Source: Bacteriovoracaceae bacterium UBA7317
Lineage (GTDB): Bacteria; Bdellovibrionota; Bacteriovoracia; Bacteriovoracales; Bacteriovoracaceae
Assembly (NCBI GenBank): GCA_002474345.1
Contig: DKQD01000089.1
Location: 11,224-64,867, forward strand
Direction: 5' to 3'
DNA: 53,644 nt
Part shown: piece after piece, positions 42,181 through 50,051 of the stretch
How the letters are laid out: each line of letters starts with the position of its first letter
Position numbering within the stretch: position 1 is the stretch's first letter
Notes under the pieces: model-generated
What the model saw: only the letters and a program-made list of their open reading frames with translations
Told to the model about the DNA's origin: nothing
The model's database searches: none
Program-made: the position numbers and the translations under genes

Positions 42181-42213
42181 CCTTAAGAAAACAAACTTAA
42201 AGTTAGATATTTC

Positions 42214-43107
42214 TTAACATTCTCTGTTGTAATGCTTGTGTACTTTCTTTTCCCCTAGGAATTCTTTGTACTCAAGTCTTGCATCTGGAGCCAATCCTCT
42301 TCTTTTACCTGTTTCAAGGTCAAGAAAGAATTTTTGCTCAAGAGCAGCGTCATTATTTCTTCCACTTTCCATAACGTCTGCAAGTTCATCGTAGAGGTCA
42401 CAAAAAGTATCAACATCATCTCTTTTAGCGAGAGCTTCTAAGAAGTAAGTTGTTGTAGCAAGGTTTCTTGTAAGCATGCTGTCGCTATGCTTAGTGTTCA
42501 TATAACCTTCTCTTATGAAATAGAATGCGTCTTTTCCATCCACTGATCCACCAAGAACTAGAAGAGCTTTACCAGCTAGTCTTTGAACACCAAAGTCACC
42601 AACAGTTTTATCAAGTCTGTAAATGTCTTTGATTCTTGGCTTAAGGATTTTGTTCCACTTACCTAGAGCAGAAAAAGGTCCTTTAAGTTTTCCCCATTTA
42701 CCAATGTTGATTCCAGCTGCCCACATTGCTTCAGCTAGAGCTGACTCATTACCTCTCATTCTTGGATTAACAGCATTTTTTTCATCAGAAGGCTTGTCAC
42801 CTAAAATTCTTGCAGCAGCAAGACCAGCTTCGTAACCATTCCAGTAAAGTGCCATTTTTTCTTTTCTTTTAGCGTTAGAGCTAAGAGCATAGAAATAAAG
42901 AGCTTCAGATTTTCTTGTCAAACATTCTGCTTTTTCAAGACCAGAAATAGAGCTAGCATAGTTGCTATACATATTCGCAGCCTTTAAAGCGTAAGCACGG
43001 TCTTCACCTCTTTTAGCATATGTCGTTTCCGCTTCTGGAAGATTACAAACACTAAATGCAGAGAATGAAAGGGTACCAAAAGCAAGAGACAATAGTGCCT
43101 TTTTCAT
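42214..43107 (-). CDS. Periplasmic TatT-like helical-repeat protein
   Basis: A 297-residue exported protein with a signal peptide (cleavage near Phe-Ser-Val-Cys, residue 20; the Cys context is not a classic lipobox). The body is helical with repeat-like pairs. The segment Ile-Tyr-Arg-Leu-Asp-Lys-Thr-Val then Arg-Leu-Ala-Gly-Lys-Ala-Leu-Leu-Val-Leu-Gly-Gly (about 165-190) recalls the TatT (T-component) family of TRAP-associated TPR proteins. No TRAP transporter genes are beside it. It leads an operon with a barrel protein and a lipoprotein, separated from them by a terminator. Confidence 0.65.
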   Translation of the reverse strand: MKKALLSLAFGTLSFSAFSVCNLPEAETTYAKRGEDRAYALKAANMYSNYASSISGLEKAECLTRKSEALYFYALSSNAKRKEKMALYWNGYEAGLAAARILGDKPSDEKNAVNPRMRGNESALAEAMWAAGINIGKWGKLKGPFSALGKWNKILKPRIKDIYRLDKTVGDFGVQRLAGKALLVLGGSVDGKDAFYFIREGYMNTKHSDSMLTRNLATTTYFLEALAKRDDVDTFCDLYDELADVMESGRNNDAALEQKFFLDLETGKRRGLAPDARLEYKEFLGEKKVHKHYNREC

Positions 43108-43150
43108 GGAGATCTCCTTTTATTAAGTTGTTAGAAATTAACAAGGGATA

Positions 43151-43179
43151 TTTATATAGAAGGAAATTAAACGCGTCTA
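43151..43179 (-). promoter_or_regulatory. Promoter of the envelope operon
   Basis: On the minus strand TAGACG (43174-43179) and TATAAA (43151-43156) are 17 bases apart, giving a leader of about 35 bases before the start at 43107, where AAAGGAGA supplies the ribosome site. Confidence 0.5.
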
Positions 43180-44115
43180 GAATAATTTTTGAGAGTTAAT
43201 TGGAAAGCTCCAAAAGAATAGTTTAATTTGTAAGAATAAGCCCCAAGGGCCCTGAACAATAAATCAACAGAAAAAATAAATGAGCTAGGATATGGAAACT
43301 CTTAAATACCTGAAATCAGTATATAAAAAACAAGTGGGCTGATAATAGAATCAATGTCAATCTGAGTCATATCAAAAGAAGCATTTGATATTTTATCAAA
43401 ATAAAGTGACAAACCTCTCTGTTGTTTTTCGCTTTTATAGAGTATTTTTTTTAGAGTTTTGCGCAACAGAAAAGCGACACGCACCAAGTCATAAACCGAA
43501 GAGATATAAGAAGGACCTTTTTATATTTTAAACTTTAAAAAATTTAGGAAAGTTATTTATCTAATTGATGAGGGGCCACTTTATAACTCCTGTTCTTAAA
43601 ACTTTCTCTTCTTTACCCTTGTAATCAAACACGCCGACATACTTAACTCTAAAAAGAGCTTGATTTTGTTTGAATTTCACGTGAAAGAATTTTTATGTTG
43701 GGACATTGACTGTTTCAAGAGCCGACTTATCAAACTTTCAAGTATGTTCAGTAATTTAAAAACTTTAAAATATTAATGCCTCCGCATAAAGTTCCAACAC
43801 ATCCAACAGTTTAGAATACTTAATTTACCAATAAAAGCTCAATAAATTTTACTTACTTTATACTTTCATCTCTTAAAGAATATTTCATAATAACTGGCTT
43901 CCAATGATGTGTTCATATTCTCTTTAATATCTTAAATATCAAGAATAAAGTTTTAAAAAATTAGATTTTCCCTTTCCTATTATCTTTTTTCATAAAAATA
44001 TCGAGGTCTAAAGTGATCCCAAGCAACACTATTATAGTCCACTTATTATTTGATATGAGACTAGGTTCATAAATAGCAAAACTAAAATTGTAAAAGGAGT
44101 TTTATTTGAAAAATA
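43180..44115. other. Roughly 0.9 kb region without intact genes
   Basis: The longest gene-free stretch of the window, very AT-rich. A 61-codon minus-strand frame at 43302-43487 lacks a ribosome site and looks random. The only protein-like trace is the decayed fragment at 43561-43740, listed separately. No repeats, tRNA or clear RNA structures are visible. It looks like an eroded gene site. Confidence 0.5.
43561..43740 (-). pseudogene. Decayed TonB C-terminal-like fragment
   Basis: Reading the minus strand, Phe-Asp-Lys-Ser-Ala-Leu-Glu-Thr-Val is followed by an in-frame TAA, and then Lys-Phe-Lys-Gln-Asn-Gln-Ala-Leu-Phe-Arg-Val-Lys-Tyr-Val, ending in Trp-Pro-Leu-Ile-Asn and a stop. The spacing matches the end of TonB-like C-terminal domains, where a Phe-Asp-x-Ala-Ala-Leu helix precedes an Asn-Gly loop and a final strand. 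Further upstream the frame is broken by more stops and no start is found. I read it as a remnant; the family assignment is tentative. Confidence 0.4.
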
Positions 44116-44883
44116 CTATTGGCTTTTTTCCTCAACAGTTGTTTTCATTAAGTCTTTTAAATTTGAAGGTCTTAGTGACTTAATATCACAATTTAACCTG
44201 AAGAGCTCAGACTCCATTTTTCCCTTCATAAGTTCAGACACCTCTAACTTTTGAAGATTGAACTTTAAGTCCTTTTGTTGCTCTTTAAAATCTTTTCTTA
44301 ATTTGAAGAAATTCTTTTTATATTTATCAAGCTCATAACATAAGTTCATTTCTCTTTTTTTTATCGAAGACAAAGAATCTTCTAAGGTCTTTTTTTCACT
44401 TCTTAAGTTTCTTACCATTTTTGTGAGATCAACTTCTCCTTTTTGAGACTGGTCGAGAGATTTTTTCATTTGATTAAATTCTTCACAAACTTTACCCATT
44501 TTAATCTTTATAGACTTGATCTCACTACTTTCTTCAAGTAGCTTTTTTCTTTCAGAGTCCAAATTTTTTAATTGTTCTTTCAGACCAGTGATAACATACT
44601 TAGTGGTTCCCTCTACCTTTTTTGATTCTTCAATTACCTCATTTTGGTCAGTTAAAACCTTTTTTAATTCTTCCACAGTTTTACGAAGCTCTTTAACCTT
44701 TTCTTTAGAATCCTTTATTTTTTTTTGATCCTCATCTATCTTTTCATTCAACTTTTCAATTTCCGAGTCTCTAGCTTCCCAAATGGCCCGATGAAAACCT
44801 TGACCTCCCCTTTCTTTTAAAACATCAAAAAGTTTTTTATTTTCTTCCATGAGGTGATCAAAGTTTTTATAAATTTTTTTCAT
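44116..44883 (-). CDS. Long coiled-coil protein
   Basis: A 255-residue protein that is almost entirely heptad-like charged helix (about residues 35-235), rich in Lys and Glu, with a short globular start and no signal peptide. I chose ATG 44883: it has GGAGG five bases upstream, and the promoter just before it would start transcription downstream of an earlier in-frame ATG at 44913. Such proteins usually serve as cytoplasmic scaffolds; nothing more specific can be said. Confidence 0.7.
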   Translation of the reverse strand: MKKIYKNFDHLMEENKKLFDVLKERGGQGFHRAIWEARDSEIEKLNEKIDEDQKKIKDSKEKVKELRKTVEELKKVLTDQNEVIEESKKVEGTTKYVITGLKEQLKNLDSERKKLLEESSEIKSIKIKMGKVCEEFNQMKKSLDQSQKGEVDLTKMVRNLRSEKKTLEDSLSSIKKREMNLCYELDKYKKNFFKLRKDFKEQQKDLKFNLQKLEVSELMKGKMESELFRLNCDIKSLRPSNLKDLMKTTVEEKSQ

Positions 44884-44911
44884 CCCCGCCTCCATGCTAG
44901 CAGTATATTTC

Positions 44912-44939
44912 ATTATATCTTATTGAGGTGGGGCATCAA
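44912..44939 (-). promoter_or_regulatory. Promoter of the coiled-coil gene
   Basis: On the minus strand TTGATG (44934-44939) and a perfect TATAAT (44912-44917) are 16 bases apart. The -35 includes the TGA stop codon of the upstream PI-PLC-like gene. Transcription is expected near 44905. Confidence 0.65.
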
Positions 44940-46669
44940 CGGACTCTTAAAAAGCGGAATTTATGTTGTGACACATCGTGACAACCCCATTGCATAACAC
45001 TATTGAAGTTGCTTTTTTTTGTTTTTTCTAAATCGAGGCATTTTTGACTATTTTTATTTCTAACCCAAAACAATCCGCTTCCTTTGTCTTCTAAATTCCA
45101 CAATTGTTCATCTCCACCCGTACATTCTGCCAAAATAACATTCGCAGCATCTTCACTTAATCCATCGGCCACACTCATACACATATCTGTTTTTACATTT
45201 TTTAAAAGAAACAATCCTTCATCTCTCGGAATAATAGTCCACATTTGAAGTGTCGTGTTCATCCAAGACCATTGCCTTACATTTTTATACCAACCAAAAA
45301 GAGGTCTACCACTTATATGAGGAACAATAGCATAATAACCAGGCCAGTTATTCTTTGAAATAAGCTGATTGAGCCACACAGGAAATGTTCTATTATAGGA
45401 ATTTAAAAGATTTTTATGCGATTCTCCGGTTTTTGGAACAGAAAACTTACTTTTCTCAAAACTTTCACTGCAAACCTCATCACCTTCATCCCACAAGCCT
45501 TTCTTTGTGGTTATTTTCCAATGCCCTGGTTTTTTCATATCTTCACATGCGAAAGACCTTTTATCCTCACAAAATCCATTCATCCACTTGCCATTTGATT
45601 TGAGATAAACACAAACATCTTCTTCCTTAACATCCTTTTTTGGGATCCCCTCTTCGAAGGACCAAATACTAGATCCAACTTTTTCAATATCAATATTAAT
45701 TAAACTTAAAATATTCACACCACAATGAACTGCTTCAATTATCCCCTTATGAGATAAATATTGTCCCTGTGTTTCCTGGTCTTCAAGAGTAAAAGCCTTT
45801 GTATCATTCATTAACTTTAAAGATACTATCTTCTGATCTTTAATCAAACATTGTTGACCACTAAAACCTCCGGCACTTCTTTCATTTGACCTAGGAATAA
45901 AAAAAGAATCTGTTTCATGAAAAATATTTTTTTCATATTTTTTAGAACTAAAAAAAATGACCCTCTTCCCTTTTTCGAGTAGTTCTTTTTTTGACGGCCA
46001 AGCATTATTTTTTTTATCAGTAGGTCTAAAAATAGTAGACCCGAAGTGAATTTCAAGTGGTTTCATCATTTTAAAATTTTCATTACTTGGTGACTCTTTT
46101 AGGTCAATTAAAATGATTTCTGAATGGTTCATTCTTAACCATATAGAAATTTCTTCGATCCATTGGAACCAGGCCCTAGATTTTGTCCCGCAATTAGAAG
46201 GAGCGCAAACTTTTATAATACCGTCGTGGACCCCAAGATTTATTGAAAACGAACGAACCCCTAAATTCAGAAGATCCGTTAATCCGTAGACTTGATTTGT
46301 TTCAAATTCAGAAAAAGCCTCTTTATACATTTCTGCATTTAGAGCTCTTAATAAAAAACTCTTATTTAACGGAGTTTCTTCAAGAAATTCGCTTTGAAAA
46401 TTGAATGCCCTTAAAAACCAATTATCTTTTGTAATTTCTAACTGAGCTCGGCTGCCTATAAAACAATTTCCACCCAACTGCTTAAGACCTTTATCGCAGG
46501 CACCAGTCTTCCAAAATTCATTGGATAAAATACTGCAAGCAGGTTGATTAACCTGACCACAGCTTAAATCACCAAAAGAGGAAAATCCCAAAGCACTTGT
46601 TAAGTTTAATACGTGGAAACTTAAAAATATCATTAAAAAAAGAAAAAGTGATCGAAAGCCTATTTTCAC
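44936..46669 (-). CDS. Secreted PI-PLC-like protein with C-type-lectin-like and ricin-type lectin regions
   Basis: A 577-residue exported protein. I start it at GTG 46669, which has GGAG six bases upstream, rather than at a TTG further up. After a signal peptide (to about 27) comes a PI-PLC X-type barrel (about 100-335), recognised by Leu-Gly-Val-Arg-Ser-Phe, Ile-Ile-Leu-Ile-Asp-Leu-Lys-Glu, and Trp-Pro-Ser followed by Glu-Lys-Gly-Lys-Arg-Val-Ile-Phe. The usual catalytic histidines are not seen at Ala-Leu-Asn-Ala-Glu (near 110) or Lys-Val-Cys-Ala-Pro (near 155), so activity is doubtful. Then follow C-type-lectin-like pieces (about 335-430: Lys-Trp-Met-Asn-Gly-Phe-Cys, Phe-Ala-Cys-Glu) and a C-terminal ricin-type trefoil (about 455-577; Gln-Leu-Trp). 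Many cysteines suggest disulfides. Binding to host or prey glycans and membranes is inference. Confidence 0.65.
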   Translation of the reverse strand: MKIGFRSLFLFLMIFLSFHVLNLTSALGFSSFGDLSCGQVNQPACSILSNEFWKTGACDKGLKQLGGNCFIGSRAQLEITKDNWFLRAFNFQSEFLEETPLNKSFLLRALNAEMYKEAFSEFETNQVYGLTDLLNLGVRSFSINLGVHDGIIKVCAPSNCGTKSRAWFQWIEEISIWLRMNHSEIILIDLKESPSNENFKMMKPLEIHFGSTIFRPTDKKNNAWPSKKELLEKGKRVIFFSSKKYEKNIFHETDSFFIPRSNERSAGGFSGQQCLIKDQKIVSLKLMNDTKAFTLEDQETQGQYLSHKGIIEAVHCGVNILSLINIDIEKVGSSIWSFEEGIPKKDVKEEDVCVYLKSNGKWMNGFCEDKRSFACEDMKKPGHWKITTKKGLWDEGDEVCSESFEKSKFSVPKTGESHKNLLNSYNRTFPVWLNQLISKNNWPGYYAIVPHISGRPLFGWYKNVRQWSWMNTTLQMWTIIPRDEGLFLLKNVKTDMCMSVADGLSEDAANVILAECTGGDEQLWNLEDKGSGLFWVRNKNSQKCLDLEKTKKSNFNSVMQWGCHDVSQHKFRFLRVR

Positions 46670-46796
46670 CAAAATCTCCAAAAAGTTATCTTTTGATCTG
46701 TTATCCTTCTCGGGTTTTCATTAATCAGGCCATATACCAAGATTCAATTTTTCTAATAAATGTAAGGATAAATACTAGACCAAAACTATAAGACTA

Positions 46797-47678
46797 TCAG
46801 TTTTCCAGACTTTTTTGGTAGGCTTCTTTCTCTTCTGCAGTCATCTCTACCCTTGGAGACAAAGACTGCTCATCCTCTTTTTTTCCTTCCAAAGATTTTA
46901 GATCACCATCTTTAGCATAGTGGAAACCAGAGTAGTTACTCCACAAATTAGATGAGTCAGGCTCATCATTATCACTAGAGCTAGACCCTCCACCCGAACT
47001 TGGCCCTCTAATCTCACCTGAGCCAGAATTCGAATCCGGTCCTGTGGTTGAGGGGTCTTCATTTTCTGAATACCTGTGAATGACATTTCCATTTTCTGAA
47101 TTCACAATCATCCGAACTTCGTTTTTGTCTTTACCTATCGTGACTCCAACCTCTTCAGCAAAAATGGCTTTATTTCCGTTAGCTATAATAATACTGTTTT
47201 TTTTGTCCGTATTTATTTTTTGTCCATTAAGTTCTTGTGAAAGACCATCTCTAAACAAGGATTCCCACTTGGGATTAACCTCATTTTGAAAGTTATATTT
47301 AGCAGGCATTTTTCCCTTTGATGGCTTTAAGTTTTTTGCCAAAACAGGGCGGCCCTTCCTCCATGGAAAGTTTTTTATCCTTCCTTTTGGAAATAAACTT
47401 TTTTTAACTTTAAATTTACTTTTGGGCTTCTTGAAAAAAACCTTGGTCTTTTTTTTAGTATTTGAACTAATCTTTAAATCAGAACTCTTTTTGACTGAAT
47501 CAATGTTCTTTTGGGCCAAATTTTTGTTCTTTTTTACATCTAGTTTTTTTTCAGCACTACTTGCATTAGAAGAGTCATCAATTTTTTTAGTAGGATCGCC
47601 ATTTGTTCCTATCAGGAAGAAAGTACCCACTAAAACAACAATAATAAAGACAGAGCCCACTATATAAATTTTTTTCAT
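46797..47678 (-). CDS. Membrane-anchored hypothetical protein with Ser/Gly-rich linker
   Basis: A 293-residue protein with an N-terminal hydrophobic helix (about 4-24) without an obvious cleavage site, so probably a signal anchor. The first 110 residues outside are Lys/Ser-rich and disordered, a small strand-rich part covers about 120-205, and a Ser/Gly/Asp-rich linker follows at about 205-245. No family recognised. It is encoded upstream of the PI-PLC-like gene on the same strand, 115-127 bases apart, so co-expression is possible but not assured. Confidence 0.65.
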   Translation of the reverse strand: MKKIYIVGSVFIIVVLVGTFFLIGTNGDPTKKIDDSSNASSAEKKLDVKKNKNLAQKNIDSVKKSSDLKISSNTKKKTKVFFKKPKSKFKVKKSLFPKGRIKNFPWRKGRPVLAKNLKPSKGKMPAKYNFQNEVNPKWESLFRDGLSQELNGQKINTDKKNSIIIANGNKAIFAEEVGVTIGKDKNEVRMIVNSENGNVIHRYSENEDPSTTGPDSNSGSGEIRGPSSGGGSSSSDNDEPDSSNLWSNYSGFHYAKDGDLKSLEGKKEDEQSLSPRVEMTAEEKEAYQKSLEN

Positions 47679-47867
47679 CCCAACTATTATAAAGAGAAAA
47701 AAGTATTATCTGTAAGGGGGATTCTTTTTCGTAAACATTGAAATGGCCTAAATTTTAACTCCACGTGGCGCACTTAAAACGAAATCATCCTTTTTTAACT
47801 CGCCTTTTTCCCAACCTTTTGCTACCAAAGTAAGGAGGTTAGATTTAGATAACTTACTCTGAACTCA

Positions 47868-47881
47868 CCTCTGATCGGAGG
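47868..47881 (+). promoter_or_regulatory. Hairpin that may mask a ribosome site
   Basis: CCTC (47868-47871) can pair with GAGG (47878-47881), covering the GGAGGA that serves the ATG at 47891. An upstream GAGGT (47835-47839) could pair with ACCTC (47867-47871) instead and free it. The stems are short, so this is only a suggestion of a translational switch. Confidence 0.25.
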
Positions 47882-47890
47882 AATGACGAT

Positions 47891-48778
47891 ATGAAAAATA
47901 TAAAAGCAAAAACTAAGTTGATAACATCCTTTCTCTGCTTTGGTCTTTTAGGCTTTTCTACGCTTGTCCAAGACGCAAATGCTTCTTTCCAATTTGGAGA
48001 AATAACGGCCCGTGGAAGAGGTTGCCCTGAAGGTACGACCTCAGTTATAAAAACGCCTGACCAAAAAGCTATGAGTATTCTTTTTGATCAATTCATGGCA
48101 GAAGTACCCCAATATGATAATGATAATGATAATGATGAAGTCACAGGTGAAAACCCTAGGAGAGGACGAAGAGATGATGTCAGACTAGACCATAAGGTCT
48201 GTAAAATTATCATTAACGCTTCAATCAAACCTGGTGAAATTGTTGAGTCCCTTGATATTTCAGTCGACTTTAGAGGAATGACATCAACGACACCAGGAAC
48301 AGCGGCTTTATTTAAAACCATTTTCCTCCAGCTAAAGGGGCCACGAGGCGACAAAAGAGAAATAAAAAAAGAGGTCGTTCGAAAAACTTGGAGGAATAAC
48401 ACTGACAAAGATTGGACTATTTCAAGAAGTATTCCTGTTCAGGTTAGGACTAAATGCTCAAAAAGAACAGATCGAAAAGTAAGATTTGTTCTTAGAAATG
48501 TTCTTATGGCAAAAATGAAAAAGGGAATGAATCCAGACCAAGCCTCAGCGCTCGTCTCTTTAGATTCATCTGACCTTCTAGGAAAACTAAATGTAAAACT
48601 AAAAACAAGACCTTGTGGAAGTGTAAGACCTAGACCACGCCCCAGACCACGCCCGAGACCAAGACCAAGGCCTAGGCCAAGAAGGCCAGAGAGACCAAGC
48701 TTTGAAAAGCCTGCACCTCACTGTCCTCCCGGATTTCGTTGGAACCCAAGGCGTCAAATCTGTAGGCGCTTAAGGTAA
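47891..48778 (+). CDS. Secreted DUF4360-like protein with Arg-Pro tail
   Basis: A 295-residue exported protein. Signal peptide to about residue 31 (Ala-Asn-Ala-Ser). The body (about 35-240) fits the DUF4360 outline: Gly-Cys-Pro-Glu-Gly-Thr at the start, a Phe-Asp-x-Phe strand, a central Lys-Val-Cys-Lys-Ile strand after an acidic Asp-Asn repeat, and a late Cys. The C-terminus has nine consecutive Arg-Pro dipeptides, then a Pro-rich Cys-containing end with Cys-Pro-Pro-Gly-Phe-Arg-Trp-Asn. Mixed Arg and Pro codons show the tract is maintained at protein level. Function is unknown; the cationic tail could bind nucleic acid, envelope polymers or membranes. Confidence 0.68.
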   Translation: MKNIKAKTKLITSFLCFGLLGFSTLVQDANASFQFGEITARGRGCPEGTTSVIKTPDQKAMSILFDQFMAEVPQYDNDNDNDEVTGENPRRGRRDDVRLDHKVCKIIINASIKPGEIVESLDISVDFRGMTSTTPGTAALFKTIFLQLKGPRGDKREIKKEVVRKTWRNNTDKDWTISRSIPVQVRTKCSKRTDRKVRFVLRNVLMAKMKKGMNPDQASALVSLDSSDLLGKLNVKLKTRPCGSVRPRPRPRPRPRPRPRPRPRRPERPSFEKPAPHCPPGFRWNPRRQICRRLR

Positions 48779-48814
48779 AAAGAGCTCTTCCAAGTGTCAG
48801 AGTGCACTATCTAC

Positions 48815-48847
48815 CCCCTTAAAAGCCCATTTTAAGGGGTTTTTTTA
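48815..48847 (+). terminator. Rho-independent terminator
   Basis: CCCCTTAAAA (48815-48824), loop GCCCA, TTTTAAGGGG (48830-48839), then eight T. A strong terminator about 37 bases after the DUF4360-like gene. Confidence 0.92.
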
Positions 48848-48908
48848 TAAAATTAATTAACATTTGGCCCTTAAAAGACCCTTTTTCCAGGCATCTAACT
48901 TCCATTAA

Positions 48909-48923
48909 AGTCTTCCCAAGACT
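48909..48923. promoter_or_regulatory. Candidate operator (inverted repeat) before the HTH gene
   Basis: AGTCTT-CCC-AAGACT has perfect 6-base arms, about 38 bases before the start of a helix-turn-helix gene, a typical place for autoregulation. Confidence 0.4.
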
Positions 48924-48961
48924 ATGTTCAACCAATAGGTTAATCAGCCTGGGAGGTCCAA

Positions 48962-49447
48962 ATGGCAACTGATCTAACTCGAGAAATAAAAGGTTACATG
49001 GAGGATTACTTCGATAAATATCCCAATATGAGTATCAATGGATTGTCCAAAAGGGCGCAAGTTGGAGCTACGACTCTTCGAAGAATTCTTTCACTTTCTC
49101 TTAAAGGAAACCCTAATCCCAAAACAGTTCTCAACTTAATGAGTGTTCTAACCAAGAAAAAAGATATTGAACTTATAATCAACGTTTCTCCACCGTTAAC
49201 AAAAAAATACCTTCATGAGTCTTTTGAAAGCTATCTTGTTAAAGACACTCCAGAGTGTCAAAACACAGACCCTCAATCGTTTTATGCTCTTTCAGAGTCT
49301 CTGAGTGAAGATGGGATAAACAAAATTAAGTCCATCCAAAAAGAAGCTATTGAAAAAATGAAGGCCATAATTAAATGTCCATCTAATTCAGGTACTCATC
49401 AATTTTTTACAATTCAATTAGGCGGGGTAAGACCCTCAAGAGATTGA
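48962..49447 (+). CDS. Helix-turn-helix DNA-binding protein
   Basis: A 161-residue protein. Residues about 22-63 form a Cro/XRE-like helix-turn-helix (Ser-Ile-Asn-Gly-Leu-Ser-Lys-Arg-Ala-Gln-Val-Gly, then Thr-Leu-Arg-Arg-Ile-Leu, then a Pro-x-x-Thr-Val-Leu-Asn-Leu-Met helix). The remainder is helical and unrecognised, possibly for dimerisation or ligand binding. GGGAGG lies before the ATG. An inverted repeat upstream may be its own operator. Target genes are unknown. Confidence 0.7.
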   Translation: MATDLTREIKGYMEDYFDKYPNMSINGLSKRAQVGATTLRRILSLSLKGNPNPKTVLNLMSVLTKKKDIELIINVSPPLTKKYLHESFESYLVKDTPECQNTDPQSFYALSESLSEDGINKIKSIQKEAIEKMKAIIKCPSNSGTHQFFTIQLGGVRPSRD

Positions 49448-49456
49448 GGTCTTTCA

Positions 49457-49849
49457 TTATTGTAAAATCGAGTCAAAATAGCGGTTTTTTGCTTTTTTTA
49501 GTCTTTTCTCAAGCTCTGGTGAAATTCCTGGCTTTTTATTTTCTTCCAAAACAAGTAGCTTCTCTTCGGCCTTACGTTTTTTTTCTTCTTTTTCCTCATG
49601 GGTCAAAGGTGGAACTTTTACAAAATCCTTTTTTACTAGCCTTTTTTTTCTTGAAGTTTGTTTTTCAAAATCTAAACGTTCATTAATCTCATCTAAAAGA
49701 TCTTTTTCTTGAAAGCCTTTTTTTTCTTCAAAAGTTTCCCAAGGCCTTAGAGTCTTTTCCTTTTTAAAAATATCTAGATCCTCTGTTGAATCCAAACACT
49801 CTTTCAGTGGCGCTTTCTTTTTTTTTATATCATTGAAGGTGACGGCCAT
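49457..49849 (-). CDS. Hypothetical charged helical protein
   Basis: A 130-residue, very Lys/Glu-rich protein without signal peptide or recognised domain, probably helical or disordered. I chose ATG 49849, preceded by AGGAGAGAGG; a longer frame from 49900 has no ribosome site. It ends 10 bases from the convergent HTH gene. The plus-strand frame that overlaps it is a shadow. Confidence 0.6.
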   Translation of the reverse strand: MAVTFNDIKKKKAPLKECLDSTEDLDIFKKEKTLRPWETFEEKKGFQEKDLLDEINERLDFEKQTSRKKRLVKKDFVKVPPLTHEEKEEKKRKAEEKLLVLEENKKPGISPELEKRLKKAKNRYFDSILQ

Positions 49850-50051
49850 TGTTGCCTCTCTCCTATGTTCAATTGCTTCTATTTTATCTCTTTGAAGCAA
49901 AAAAGGTAAAGGAATCTTAAAAAAAATAAAAAAAGAAGTTTTTCAGGAGTTTTTATTTAACAAGTTCTTGACCTTAAATTACGTTTTCTTGACAGCTAAT
50001 ATCCAGAAATATGGGAGAAGAAGTGAGAAACTAAAAGGAGTTAAAGGTACT

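Noticed and set aside
43302..43487. Minus-strand frame of 61 codons in the gene desert
   Set aside because: GTG start without a ribosome site, no domain pattern, and composition like the surrounding non-coding AT-rich DNA.
44105..44182. Plus-strand short frame with AAAGGAG before a TTG
   Set aside because: About 25 codons, mostly antisense to the end of the coiled-coil gene, with no membrane or domain character.
49444..49686. Plus-strand frame rich in Phe and Leu after the HTH gene
   Set aside because: It is the complement of the Lys/Glu-rich gene on the minus strand, which has a good ribosome site; the hydrophobic look is an artefact.
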